Shown here: piece by piece, positions 15,094-23,987 of the stretch | How positions within the stretch are numbered: position 1 is the stretch's first letter | Layout of the letters: every line of letters begins with the position of its first letter | Source of the DNA: Candidatus Avoscillospira avicola | GTDB taxonomy: Bacteria > Bacillota > Clostridia > Oscillospirales > Oscillospiraceae | Direction: 5' to 3' | DNA length: 35,610 nucleotides | Assembly (NCBI GenBank): GCA_018712245.1 | Contig: DVHE01000061.1 | Span: 1-35,610, forward strand | Made by a program: the position numbers and the translations under genes | Notes under the pieces: model-generated | Told to the model about the DNA's origin: nothing | Database searches by the model: none | What the model saw: only the letters and a program-made list of their open reading frames with translations

Positions 15094-17838
15094 ATGAGAC
15101 AGAGACGAACGCGTTGGAGCGCCCTACTGCTGGCAGTAGCTATGGTCTTTTCGCTGCTGACGATATCAGCGGCAGCTGTAGAGGGCGTTGACACCTGGGA
15201 CGGCGAAACAGTGGACGTCACCTGGTATGATGCGTCCAAGGATAGCTTTACCCTGACCAGCGCCGCGCAGCTGGCCGGCCTGGCCCAGCTGGTCAACGGC
15301 GACACCAATTTTTTGGGGAAAACCGTATCCCTGGACAAAGACATCGACTTGGCCGGTCACGAATGGACGCCCATCGGCAAGTCCGGTAAGAGCTTCCAGG
15401 GCACCTTTGACGGACAAAACCACACCATCTCCAACCTGGTGGTCAATCAGCCGGCCATGAACGATGTGGGCCTCTTCGGCTTTACCCAGAACGGTGCCGT
15501 GCAGAATTTCACCCTGGAAAACGCCGCTGTGACAGGCTATCTGGACGTGGGCGCCGTGGCCGGCATGCCGTATACCTCTGCCTATTCCAATATCCAGGTC
15601 ACGGGCACGGTGCAGGTGGAAGGCTTCTCCTACGTGGGCGGCGCCTTCGGTAAGAACGTCTACAAGAGCATCACCAACGTGGATGTCCTGGCCGACGCCG
15701 GAAGCTATGTCCGGGCGGACAGCGTGGAAAATGGAATTGCCTACCGCACCTATATCGGCGGCCTGGCGGGCTTTATGGGTGAGGGCAAGATCACCGTCCA
15801 GGACTGCGACGTGGAGATCGACGTCATCGGCTCTTCCTACGACGTGGGCGGCATCCTCGGCATCCTTCACTATAACAACACCTTGCAGGATTGCACTTAT
15901 CGGGGCAGCCTCACTGTCACGAACCCGGTTGAAAGCGAAAATCCGGAATTCGGCGCGCTGGTGGGCGTAATTCAAAACGCACAGGGTACCACTGCCATCA
16001 CCGACTGCACCGGCACTGTAGTTCAGGCCACCGTTGGCAGCGAGGACGTGACGGCGGCGATTCGCCCCTTCGGCGGTTTTTATTATCCGGTCGGCAGCGC
16101 GTCGGACAAGGGCAGCATCACCGTGGACGCGACGGTCAATGACAAGCCCTTCACGGCCTCCAACAACGCCGCCCGTATCGGCGACATGGAGTACAAGACC
16201 CTCTCCGCCGCCATCGCAGAGGCAGTGCCGGGCGATACTGTGGAGCTTCTGAACGACGTCACCGTGGACGTCTGGAATCAGGCTTGGAATGCCAAGGACC
16301 TGACCATCAACGGCAACGGCTATACCTGGACGGTCGGCAAGGTGGAGTCCAATGTCAACGGCAATTACCTGTTCTATGGCGCAGAGAATCTGCAGGTGAA
16401 CGACCTGACTGTCATCTTCCAGACCAACGGCAACGGGTTTGACATGGTGTCCGGCTCCCTGGATAACGTAACAATGTATGGCGGCAAGAATTCCAATTAT
16501 GCTGTCTTTGTCGGCAGCAGCGATGAGGAGGAGGCAAGCGTCTACCTGCATGGCTGCTACTTTGACGGCTTTGACATCGCGATCTACAGCCAGCCCGTTT
16601 CGTCCGGGAAGCACACCTCCGATCTGACGGTGGACAGCACGGAGTTCGCCAATTGCGGCATGACCATGTGCAGCTATGCGCAGCATACGGTCTTTACCAA
16701 CAACTCTGTCACCGGCGGCAGCGAAATTTCCTTTGCGGGCGCCGCGGAGAGCGCCGACCGTGATAACACCTATCTTGTCACCGGAAACACCTTCCAGAAT
16801 GCCGGAAAGCTCTGGTTCAATGGCGCGGATCTGGGCGATGTGACCTTTGCCAAGAACAAGGTGCTGGGCACTACTTACGTCAGCACGGATGTGGCCCAAA
16901 CAGGAAAGCTGGATGTTTCTGAAAACTACTGGGGCGGCGACGCGCCCAGCGCGGAACAGTGCGTCGGTGACGATATTGTCGGCAAGGACGTCTATTACCA
17001 GTCCGCCGATATGGACGAGGGCGATCTGAATACCGACTGCGCCGTGACGCTGGTCTACAACAACGGCGAGAAGGACCAGACGGTCTACATCACTGCGGGC
17101 GAGAAATATACCCTGCCCGCCAAGCCCAGCAAGAAAGGCTACACGTTCCTGGGCTGGAAGTCCAGCGTGGACCGGGAGGTCTACAAGGCGGAAGCTACGG
17201 TGAAGATCACCCGCGACACCACCTTCACGGCCCAGTGGATGAGCAACTGGGAGATCGTCGATGACATCGCCGGTGCTGCCGGCTCCGGCAAGGAGTTCTT
17301 CACCGACGTTTCCGTGGGCGACTGGTACTATGAGGCCGTGAAGTTCGTCTTCGACAACAACTTCATGGACGGCGTGGGCGATGGCAAGTTCAACCCCGAC
17401 GGCACGCTGACCCGCGCCATGATCGCCCAGGTGCTTTACAACCTGGAAGGAGAGACCAGCTCCTACCCCACCGTGTTTGACGACGTGGCCAAGAGCGCCT
17501 GGTACGCCGACGCGGTCAACTGGGCAGCGGCCAGCGGCATCGTCGAGGGCAAGGGCAACAACAAGTTTGACCCCAACGCCGCCATCACCCGGCAGGAAAT
17601 GGCTGCGATCCTCTATCGCTACAGCGAGCTCAAGGGCTACGACGTCAGCAAGGTGGACAGCCTGGCTGCCTTCACCGACGCCAACAAGGTCGCCTCCTGG
17701 GCCAAGGAGGCCATGGGCTGGGCCGTGGAGAACTACGTGATCAACGGCAAGGGCGCCGGCAAGCTGGACCCCACCGGCACCGCCACCCGCGCTGAAGTGG
17801 CTCAGATTCTGATGAACCTCTGCAACAACGTGCTGTAA
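15094..17838 (+). CDS. Secreted surface protein with beta-helix region and three SLH domains
   Basis: The 914-aa protein has a signal peptide (cleavage likely after ISAAA, near residue 28). Residues about 50-350 hold GLUG-like repeats (SNLVVNQPAMNDVGLFGF, VGGAFGKNV, IGGLAGFMG, VGGILGIL). Residues about 370-640 look like a right-handed parallel beta-helix of the pectate-lyase type, with no catalytic motif I can identify. Residues about 650-710 form a Listeria-Bacteroides (Flg_new) repeat with GYTFLGWKSS and TFTAQW. Three SLH domains start near 735 (FFTDVSVGDWYYEAV), 794 (FDDVAKSAWYADAVNWA) and 860 (AFTDANKVASWAKEAMGWA). SLH domains bind pyruvylated wall polysaccharide, so the protein is wall-attached and may be an adhesin or S-layer-associated. 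AGGAGG precedes the ATG. Confidence 0.93.
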   Translation: MRQRRTRWSALLLAVAMVFSLLTISAAAVEGVDTWDGETVDVTWYDASKDSFTLTSAAQLAGLAQLVNGDTNFLGKTVSLDKDIDLAGHEWTPIGKSGKSFQGTFDGQNHTISNLVVNQPAMNDVGLFGFTQNGAVQNFTLENAAVTGYLDVGAVAGMPYTSAYSNIQVTGTVQVEGFSYVGGAFGKNVYKSITNVDVLADAGSYVRADSVENGIAYRTYIGGLAGFMGEGKITVQDCDVEIDVIGSSYDVGGILGILHYNNTLQDCTYRGSLTVTNPVESENPEFGALVGVIQNAQGTTAITDCTGTVVQATVGSEDVTAAIRPFGGFYYPVGSASDKGSITVDATVNDKPFTASNNAARIGDMEYKTLSAAIAEAVPGDTVELLNDVTVDVWNQAWNAKDLTINGNGYTWTVGKVESNVNGNYLFYGAENLQVNDLTVIFQTNGNGFDMVSGSLDNVTMYGGKNSNYAVFVGSSDEEEASVYLHGCYFDGFDIAIYSQPVSSGKHTSDLTVDSTEFANCGMTMCSYAQHTVFTNNSVTGGSEISFAGAAESADRDNTYLVTGNTFQNAGKLWFNGADLGDVTFAKNKVLGTTYVSTDVAQTGKLDVSENYWGGDAPSAEQCVGDDIVGKDVYYQSADMDEGDLNTDCAVTLVYNNGEKDQTVYITAGEKYTLPAKPSKKGYTFLGWKSSVDREVYKAEATVKITRDTTFTAQWMSNWEIVDDIAGAAGSGKEFFTDVSVGDWYYEAVKFVFDNNFMDGVGDGKFNPDGTLTRAMIAQVLYNLEGETSSYPTVFDDVAKSAWYADAVNWAAASGIVEGKGNNKFDPNAAITRQEMAAILYRYSELKGYDVSKVDSLAAFTDANKVASWAKEAMGWAVENYVINGKGAGKLDPTGTATRAEVAQILMNLCNNVL

Positions 17839-17858
17839 GAAACACAAAAAGCAAACAA

Positions 17859-17896
17859 CGCACAGGCCCTCCGGCATCCGCCGGAGGGCCTGTGCG
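17859..17896 (+). terminator. Strong hairpin after the SLH gene
   Basis: CGCACAGGCCCTCCGG (17859-17874) pairs perfectly with CCGGAGGGCCTGTGCG (17881-17896) around CATCCG. It starts 20 bp after the stop codon. No T-run follows, so it may be a weak or factor-assisted terminator. Confidence 0.6.
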
Positions 17897-17908
17897 TCCC
17901 AGGGCCGC

Positions 17909-17953
17909 GCTGCAATCTTACAAAAATGTAAGATTGCAGCGGCGAAATGTAAG
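17909..17953 (+). promoter_or_regulatory. Operator-like palindrome and direct repeats upstream of bceA
   Basis: GCTGCAATCTTAC (17909-17921) pairs with GTAAGATTGCAGC (17928-17940). AAATGTAAG occurs at 17924-17932 and again at 17945-17953, exactly 21 bp (two helical turns) apart and ending 9 bp before the -35. This is the layout expected for an OmpR-family response regulator activating a promoter. It is not the published BceR consensus as I know it. Confidence 0.6.
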
Positions 17954-17962
17954 CTAAATCCA

Positions 17963-17991
17963 TGGAAAAGCCGCCGGAGATGGGGTATCAT
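17963..17991 (+). promoter_or_regulatory. Promoter of bceAB
   Basis: TGGAAA (17963-17968) and TATCAT (17986-17991) are spaced by 17 bp. The -35 is weak, which suits a promoter that needs an activator. It lies 32 bp before the bceA start. Confidence 0.6.
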
Positions 17992-18023
17992 AGGGCCATC
18001 AACCGACAGGAGGTTTTCAGACC

Positions 18024-18785
18024 ATGGCACTATTGGAAGTGACCAATCTCAAAAAAGTCTACACCACCCGCTTCGGCGGCAATGCCGTCCAGGCCCTCAC
18101 CAACGTGAACTTCTCCGTGGAGCAGGGGGAATATGTGGCGATCATGGGCGAGTCCGGCTCCGGCAAGACCACCCTTTTGAACATTCTCGCGGCGCTGGAC
18201 CAGCCCACCGCCGGCTCCGTCAGCCTCTCGGGCAAGAACATGGCCGAAATCCGCGAGCGGGAGCTGGCCGCTTTCCGGCGGGAAAACCTGGGCTTCGTCT
18301 TCCAGGAATTTAATCTCTTGGACACCTTCTCCATCGAGGACAACATCTTTCTGCCCCTGGTGCTGGCAGGAAAGTCCTACCCCGAGATGGCCGGGCGGCT
18401 CCAGAAGCTGGCGGACCGGCTGGGTATCGCGGAAATCCTCAAAAAATACCCCTACGAGGTCTCCGGCGGGCAGAAGCAGCGGGCCGCCGTGGCCCGGGCG
18501 CTGATCACCGAGCCGCAGATCCTCCTGGCCGACGAGCCGACCGGCGCGCTGGACTCCAAGGCCACCGACAGCCTCTTGCAGCTCTTTGAGACCGTCAACG
18601 CCATGGGCCAGACCATTCTGATGGTGACGCACTCGGTCAAGGCCGCCAGCCATGCCTCCCGCGTCCTCTTCATCAAGGACGGCGAGGTCTTCCACCAGCT
18701 TTACCGCAGCGGCACCACCCAGGCGTTCTACGGCAGAATCTCTGATGCCCTCACAGTCCTCACCACGGGAGGTGAGCGCGCATGA
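18024..18785 (+). CDS. bceA: BceA-type ABC transporter ATPase
   Basis: It is the ATPase of a peptide-antibiotic sensing and detoxification transporter. All ABC motifs are present in 253 aa: Walker A GESGSGKTT (about residue 42), Q-loop FQEFNLLDTFS (about 93), signature VSGGQKQR (about 148), Walker B ILLADEPTGALD (about 168) and the H-loop THS (about 205). VQALTNVNFSVEQGEYVAIMG is typical of the BceA/YxdL/VraD group. AGGAGG precedes the ATG. The stop codon overlaps the start of bceB by 4 bp (ATGA). Unlike most Bce modules, no sensor kinase and regulator genes adjoin it. The nearest are at 33535. Confidence 0.94.
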   Translation: MALLEVTNLKKVYTTRFGGNAVQALTNVNFSVEQGEYVAIMGESGSGKTTLLNILAALDQPTAGSVSLSGKNMAEIRERELAAFRRENLGFVFQEFNLLDTFSIEDNIFLPLVLAGKSYPEMAGRLQKLADRLGIAEILKKYPYEVSGGQKQRAAVARALITEPQILLADEPTGALDSKATDSLLQLFETVNAMGQTILMVTHSVKAASHASRVLFIKDGEVFHQLYRSGTTQAFYGRISDALTVLTTGGERA

Positions 18786-20851
18786 AGCGTCTCTACCCCA
18801 AGCTGGCCTGGCAGAGCCTCCGCCACAACGGAAAGTTCTACTTTCCCTACTTTCTGACCATCCTCTTCACCGCAGCTGTGTTCTACATCCTGCTGGCCCT
18901 CTCCAGGGCCAGCGACCTGCCCAGCCGGATTCGCTACGCCTATCTTGGCGTCTTCATGCAGATCGGCGTGTTCCTGGTGGGCGTCTTCGCGGTGATCTTC
19001 CTCTTCTACACCAACAGCTTCCTGATGAAGCGCCGGACCCGGGAACTGGGGCTTTACAACGTCCTGGGCATGGGCAAGCGCAACATCGCCGCCGTGCTGG
19101 TCTGGGAGACGCTGATTCTCGGTCTGTCCGGCGTGGTGGGCGGCATCCTCACCGGGATGCTCCTCCAGCGGCTGCTGACCTTGATCGTCTATCGGGTGAT
19201 CCGCTTCTCCGAGGGCTTCTCCTTTTACATCTCCTGGGCCGGGATCGCCGTCACCGCCATCTTCTTTGGCGCGGTGCTGCTTTGCAACCTGCTCTTCAAC
19301 CTGATCCGCCTGGGGCGGCAGAACGCCGTGGCCATGATGCGAGAGGGGAGCGCCGGCGAAAAAGAGCCCAAGGCCAAGTGGCTGCTGGCCCTGCTGGGCC
19401 TCCTGGCCCTGGGCGGCGGCTACTACATCGCCCTGCGCGTCACCGAGGCAATCGAGGCCTTCGCCAACTATTTTCTCGCGGTGTTCCTCGTCATTCTCGG
19501 CACGTACTGTCTCTTCACCGCCGGCAGCATTACGATTCTCAAGCTGCTCAAGAAAAACAAGCGCTATTACTACAAGACCGGCCCCTTCATCACGCTCTCC
19601 GGCATGCTCTACCGAATGAAGCGCAACGGCGTGGGCCTGGCCAACATCTGCATTCTCTGCACCATGACGATGGTGATGATCTCCGGCACGGTGTCGCTGT
19701 ATCTCGGCACGGAGGGCGTGGTGGAGACCCGCACCCCGGCGGACTGGACCAGCACGCTGCGATATCGCCCTGCCGAGGGCGATACGCCGGATTTTGACGG
19801 CTTGACCGAAAAAATGGAGGAGATTGCCGCCGTCCAGGGCGTCCCGGCCACGGAATCCTACGGATTTCTCAATTCCTCCCAGGATCTGTTCCTATATGAC
19901 GGCGTTCTGGACACTGCTCCTAAATTTGAGGACGATGCAATCCTCTTCGATGCACAGCTGGAAGTACTCTTTATCCCGCTGGATGCGTACAATCACCTCA
20001 CCGGCCAGTCCAAAACCCTCAGCAGCGACCAGGTGCTGGTGTGGTGCCGGGGATGGCAGCTGCCCGACACCCTGACCCTGCCCTACCACAGCTTTAATCC
20101 CCAGGAGACTGCTGGCGAGCCCCGCTCCTTCCGGATCAAAGAATTCCTCGACGATTTCCCGGCTACAGGCGGCTGGTCGCCCATGATCAGCGCCAATAAC
20201 GGCGAGACAGGCGGGATCTGCGTGGTGGTGCCGGACGATCAGGCACTTTTAGATCTCTATGCGCAGTTTCAAACCGCCAACGGCGGCTCCATGGAGTGGA
20301 CGCTCTTCACCACCCTCTCCGGCACCGACGAGGAGCAACTGGAGGCCTACAACCGGGCCTTTGTAAACTTCGAGGACGGCGCCTACCCCGATTTCTCCGG
20401 CACCGGCTCCTGGAACGCTTTCTCCACTGAGTCCAGGGCCATGAACCTGGCCGAGAGCTACAGCATGAACGGCGGCTTCTTCTTCCTGGGCGTGTTCCTG
20501 GGGGTGCTGTTCCTGATGGCGGCGGTGCTGATTATCTACTACAAGCAGATCTCCGAGGGCTATGAGGACCGGCAGCGGTTCCAGATCATGCAGAAGGTGG
20601 GCCTGGAGCGGCGGCAGATCAAGCGGTCCATCAACCGCCAGATTTTGGTGGTGTTCTTCCTGCCCCTGCTGGCGGCGGCGCTGCACCTCCTCTTCAACTT
20701 CCGGCTGATGGTGCTGCTTTTGCAGCTCTTCGCCATGACCGACGTGCGCCTGACGGCCACCTGCTCACTTTTGACCTTCGGCGTCTTCGCGGTCCTCTAC
20801 ATTCTGGTGTACCGGATCACCGCCCGGTCTTACTATAAAATCGTCTCCTGA
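18782..20851 (+). CDS. bceB: BceB-type ABC transporter permease
   Basis: The 689-aa membrane protein has the BceB layout: about ten membrane spans, with a large extracellular domain between spans 7 and 8 (about residues 308-562) that in this family binds lipid-II-cycle peptide antibiotics such as bacitracin. The N-terminal KLAWQSLRHNGKFYFPYFLT, the motif RTRELGLYNVLGMGKRNI after span 2, and the C-terminal RFQIMQKVGLERRQIKRSI coupling-helix segments are typical FtsX/BceB features. Translation is coupled to bceA by the 4-bp overlap. The proper partner kinase would sense transport flux through BceB, but it is not adjacent. Confidence 0.93.
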   Translation: MKRLYPKLAWQSLRHNGKFYFPYFLTILFTAAVFYILLALSRASDLPSRIRYAYLGVFMQIGVFLVGVFAVIFLFYTNSFLMKRRTRELGLYNVLGMGKRNIAAVLVWETLILGLSGVVGGILTGMLLQRLLTLIVYRVIRFSEGFSFYISWAGIAVTAIFFGAVLLCNLLFNLIRLGRQNAVAMMREGSAGEKEPKAKWLLALLGLLALGGGYYIALRVTEAIEAFANYFLAVFLVILGTYCLFTAGSITILKLLKKNKRYYYKTGPFITLSGMLYRMKRNGVGLANICILCTMTMVMISGTVSLYLGTEGVVETRTPADWTSTLRYRPAEGDTPDFDGLTEKMEEIAAVQGVPATESYGFLNSSQDLFLYDGVLDTAPKFEDDAILFDAQLEVLFIPLDAYNHLTGQSKTLSSDQVLVWCRGWQLPDTLTLPYHSFNPQETAGEPRSFRIKEFLDDFPATGGWSPMISANNGETGGICVVVPDDQALLDLYAQFQTANGGSMEWTLFTTLSGTDEEQLEAYNRAFVNFEDGAYPDFSGTGSWNAFSTESRAMNLAESYSMNGGFFFLGVFLGVLFLMAAVLIIYYKQISEGYEDRQRFQIMQKVGLERRQIKRSINRQILVVFFLPLLAAALHLLFNFRLMVLLLQLFAMTDVRLTATCSLLTFGVFAVLYILVYRITARSYYKIVS

Positions 20852-20870
20852 GTGCTGGGAACGCAAAAAA

Positions 20871-20907
20871 GCCCCCGCTCCTGCTTGGCAGGGGCGGGGG
20901 TTCGTTT
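20871..20907. terminator. Bidirectional terminator between bceB and the AGCS gene
   Basis: GCCCCCGCTCCTGC (20871-20884) pairs with GCAGGGGCGGGGGT (20888-20901, with wobble pairs) around TTG, preceded by AAAAAA and followed by TTCGTTTT. It can serve both converging genes. Confidence 0.85.
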
Positions 20908-20915
20908 TCTATGCT

Positions 20916-22328
20916 TCACAAACTGGAGCCGGTTTTGAAATACTGCTTCGTCAAGCGCGCCGTGACGCCCGAGAGCAGCAGCAGGCCGATCAGGTTGGGA
21001 ATGGCCATCATCCCGTTGAGGGTGTCGGCAATGCTCCACATCAGGTTGAGGGCGGAGGTGTCCTCCAGGAAGGCGCTGGAGGAGGAGATAGCGCCTACGC
21101 ACAGCAGAACCAGGAACATCGCCTTGTAGAGATACCGCACCCAATTTCGGTTGCCGGTCAGGTAGCCCCAGCAGGTCTCACCGTAGTACTCCCAGCCCAG
21201 GATCGTGGACAGGGCGAAGAGAATCAGCGCCACGCGGATGAAGTGGCCGCCCCAGACGGTGCCGGTGAGGCCCTCCACAGCCTTGGCCGTCAGCGCGCCG
21301 CCGGTGAGGCTGCCGTCGTAGAGGCCCGAGAGCAGCACCACCAGACCGGTGATGGTGCAGACGATGATGGTGTCCACAAAGACCTCGAACACGCCCCACA
21401 GGCCCTGCTGCACCGGGTCCTTGGTGGAGGAGGCGGCGTGGGCGATGGGCGCAGAACCCAGGCCTGCCTCGTTGGAGAAGACGCCCCGGGCGATGCCGTT
21501 CTGCATGGCCTGAAAAATGGCGTAGCCGAAGACGCCGCCGCCCACGGCCTCGAAGCTGAAGGCTCCGGCGAAGATGTCTCCGAAGACGCCCGGCACGGCC
21601 CCAGCGTTGAAGACGATGACGCTCAGGCCGATGATGATGTAAAAGAGCGCCATAAAGGGCACCAGGTAGCTGGTGACGCTGCTGATGCGCTGCATCCCGC
21701 CCAGGATCACCACGCCCACCAGCACCATCAGGACGATGCCGGTGATGAGGGAAGAGTCAAAGCCGGTGCCGGTGAGGTTGTTCACCGCCACGGAGATCTC
21801 CGCGGCCTGGGTGGCGTTGCCGATTCCGAAGGAGGCAAGGCCCCCCAGCAGCGCGAAGAGCGCCGCTAGCCACTTCATATGGAGGCCCTTTTCGATGTAG
21901 TACATCGGGCCGCCGTAGTGGGTGCCGTCGGGCCCCACCTGGCGGTACTGGACGGCAAGGACGATCTCGGCGTACTTGGTACACATCCCGAAGAAGGCCG
22001 AGACCCACATCCAGAAGATGGCGCCGGGGCCGCCGGCCACGATGGCGCCGGCCACACCGGCCACGTTGCCCACGCCGATGGTGCTGCCCAGGGCCGTGGA
22101 CACGGCCTGGAAGGGCGTGACGTTGGTGCCGTCGGAGCGGTGGGTCGCGCTGTCCGCCCGGTGGAAGAGGGTGGCGAAGGTGTTCCGCCAGATATAGCCG
22201 AACTTGCCGGCCTGGAGAAACCGGCAGCGAACCGTCAGAAAGATGCCCGTTCCCACCAGCAGCAAAAGCATGATGGGGCCCCAGACTACGCCGTGGACCG
22301 AGTTGTTGATATCTTCCAAAACTTCCAT
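20916..22328 (-). CDS. Sodium:alanine/amino acid symporter (AGCS family)
   Basis: It imports alanine or glycine with Na+. The 470-aa, multi-span protein carries AGCS marks: the N-terminal VWGPIMLLLLVGTGIFLT, TALGSTIGVGNVAGVAGAI (about residue 78), the AVQYRQV/GGPMYYIEKG segment, and GVFSNEAGLGSAPIAHAAS (about 290), the family's most conserved stretch. The length is typical. AAGGAGAG precedes the ATG. It lies 39 bp downstream of the NSS transporter on the same strand, so the two form one transcript from the promoter at 23823-23851. The preference among Ala, Gly and Gln cannot be fixed by eye. Confidence 0.94.
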   Translation of the reverse strand: MEVLEDINNSVHGVVWGPIMLLLLVGTGIFLTVRCRFLQAGKFGYIWRNTFATLFHRADSATHRSDGTNVTPFQAVSTALGSTIGVGNVAGVAGAIVAGGPGAIFWMWVSAFFGMCTKYAEIVLAVQYRQVGPDGTHYGGPMYYIEKGLHMKWLAALFALLGGLASFGIGNATQAAEISVAVNNLTGTGFDSSLITGIVLMVLVGVVILGGMQRISSVTSYLVPFMALFYIIIGLSVIVFNAGAVPGVFGDIFAGAFSFEAVGGGVFGYAIFQAMQNGIARGVFSNEAGLGSAPIAHAASSTKDPVQQGLWGVFEVFVDTIIVCTITGLVVLLSGLYDGSLTGGALTAKAVEGLTGTVWGGHFIRVALILFALSTILGWEYYGETCWGYLTGNRNWVRYLYKAMFLVLLCVGAISSSSAFLEDTSALNLMWSIADTLNGMMAIPNLIGLLLLSGVTARLTKQYFKTGSSL

Positions 22329-22367
22329 ACGATCTCTCCTTCTCTTCCGCAGGCCCTCCCGCGCCGG

Positions 22368-23765
22368 TCACGCCTGGAAAATTCCCAGGGACTGCAGCAG
22401 CAACAGCACCAGCATCACCGGCGTGACCACCTTCACCATGCCCACGTACAGCCACTTCCGGCCGAAGTGGACGCCGCCCTGCATGACCTCGTCCACGACC
22501 GTCTTGGGCTTGACGACCCAGCCCACCAGCAGACAGGTGGCGATGGCTACCACGGGCATCAGGAGGTAGTTGCTCACGTAGTCCAGAACGTCCAGCACCT
22601 GCGCCACCGTGCCGTTGGGCAGCAGCAGCTCGAAGTACAGGCCGTTGTAGCCCAGGCAGACTACCAGACCCATCACCAGGGCCAGGAGCGCCGTAGCCAC
22701 GGTGGCCTTTTTCCGGGTGAAGCCAAACTGATCCATGGCGCAGGAGACAATGGCCTCCATGATGGAGATGGAGGAGGTCAGCGCCGCGAAGGCCACCGTC
22801 ACGAAGAAGACCGTGCCGACGATGCCGCCCACGTCGCCCATGGCGTCGAACACCTTGGGCAGGGCCTGGAACATCAGGCTGGGGCCGGTGTCCATGCCCT
22901 CGGTCCCCATAAAGGTATATACGGCGGGGACGATCATCATGCCTGCCAAAAAGGCGATGACCGTGTCAAAGATTTCGATCTGGTTGACCGACTTGACCAG
23001 GTTGGTCTCATCCTTGACGTAGGAGCCGTAGGTGATCATAATGCCCATGGCCACGCTGATGGAGTAGAAGAGCTGGCCCATGGCGTCCATCAGCACCGTC
23101 ATAAAGCCGCTGAAGGTCATGCCGGAGAAGTTCGGCACCACATAGACCAGGAGGCCCTGGAGGCCGGTGCGGGTGACGCCACCGTCGGTGTGCCGGAGCG
23201 TCAGGGAGAAGACGGCGATGCCCAAAATCAAGAAGAGCAGCACCGGCATCAGAATTTTGGAGATTTTCTCAATGCCCTTCTCCACGCCGTTGTAGACCAC
23301 CACGGTGGTCGCCGCCAGGTACACCAGGAACCAGAGGATGGGGCTGGTGAAGCCGGTGATAAAGCCGGTGAAATAGCCGTCCGCTGCGGCAGCGCTGCCC
23401 TGGCCGGTGAGGAACACCGCCAGATATTTGACCACCCAGCCGCCGATGACGCTGTAGTACGGCAGGATCAGCACCGGGATGACGCTGGCCACTACGCCGA
23501 TCCACCCCCACTTGGGGTGCAGCTGCTTGTAGGCCGTCAGGGGGCTCTGCCGCGTCTTGCGTCCAATGGCGATCTCAGTGGTCAAAAGCGTGAAGCCGAA
23601 GGTCACGGCCAGAAGCAAATAACACAAAAGGAATACGCCGCCTCCGTCCTTGGCCGCCAGGTAGGGAAAGCGCCAGATGTTTCCCAGCCCCACGGCGCTG
23701 CCGGCCGCCGCCAGGACAAATCCCAGCGAGCCGGTGAAGGAGCTGCGCTTTTGTTTTTTCTCCAT
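22368..23765 (-). CDS. Sodium-dependent transporter, NSS (SNF) family
   Basis: The neurotransmitter:sodium symporter family imports amino acids such as tryptophan, tyrosine or leucine with Na+. The 465-aa protein starts with the family hallmark GFVLAAAGSAVGLGNIWRFPYLA (residues 15-37; the GLGNIWRFPY helix forms the Na+/substrate site). It continues with LLTTEIAIGRKTRQSPL and a later SISIMEAIVSCAMDQFG. The C-terminus suggests about 11 spans, as in MhsT-type bacterial members. GGAGG lies about 8 bp before the ATG. It is the first gene of the two-transporter operon. Confidence 0.94.
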   Translation of the reverse strand: MEKKQKRSSFTGSLGFVLAAAGSAVGLGNIWRFPYLAAKDGGGVFLLCYLLLAVTFGFTLLTTEIAIGRKTRQSPLTAYKQLHPKWGWIGVVASVIPVLILPYYSVIGGWVVKYLAVFLTGQGSAAAADGYFTGFITGFTSPILWFLVYLAATTVVVYNGVEKGIEKISKILMPVLLFLILGIAVFSLTLRHTDGGVTRTGLQGLLVYVVPNFSGMTFSGFMTVLMDAMGQLFYSISVAMGIMITYGSYVKDETNLVKSVNQIEIFDTVIAFLAGMMIVPAVYTFMGTEGMDTGPSLMFQALPKVFDAMGDVGGIVGTVFFVTVAFAALTSSISIMEAIVSCAMDQFGFTRKKATVATALLALVMGLVVCLGYNGLYFELLLPNGTVAQVLDVLDYVSNYLLMPVVAIATCLLVGWVVKPKTVVDEVMQGGVHFGRKWLYVGMVKVVTPVMLVLLLLQSLGIFQA

Positions 23766-23822
23766 TTCTATTCCTCCAATTTCCCCGGCGATACGCCGGC
23801 AAAAAAAACGCTATATTTCGAT

Positions 23823-23851
23823 AGTATACGAAGAAATGCCCCGGCTTTCAA
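23823..23851 (-). promoter_or_regulatory. Promoter of the two-transporter operon
   Basis: On the minus strand TTGAAA (23851-23846) and TATACT (23828-23823) are spaced by 17 bp, 58 bp before the NSS start codon. A short hairpin CCGGCG-TAT-CGCCGG lies in the leader just upstream of the ribosome site. Confidence 0.75.
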
Positions 23852-23904
23852 GGGACAATTGCAAAATGCCCGCGCAATCCCCGAGGACTGCGGCGCGCGG
23901 ACGC

Positions 23905-23943
23905 GAAAAAGCCCCGGACGCCGCGACGAAGCGGCGTCCGGGG
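23905..23943 (-). terminator. Terminator of the dut-ygiQ transcript
   Basis: On the minus strand CCCCGGACGCCGC (23943-23931) pairs perfectly with GCGGCGTCCGGGG (23924-23912), followed by CTTTTT. A second small palindrome, TCAAAAAAGC/GCTTTTTTGA (23951-23973), lies between it and the ygiQ stop codon. Confidence 0.88.
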
Positions 23944-23987
23944 GAGACTGTCAAAAAAGCAACGCTTTTTTGATACGCTGCCGCGGC

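Noticed and set aside
15166-18030. A 954-codon open frame on the - strand opposite the SLH gene
   Set aside because: It has no ribosome site or domain, and the + strand protein has a signal peptide, repeats and SLH domains in order.
18652-19797. A 381-codon + frame overlapping bceA and bceB
   Set aside because: It is out of frame with BceAB, low in complexity (Arg/Pro/His/Gly) and has no start signals. The ATGA junction of bceA and bceB is clear.
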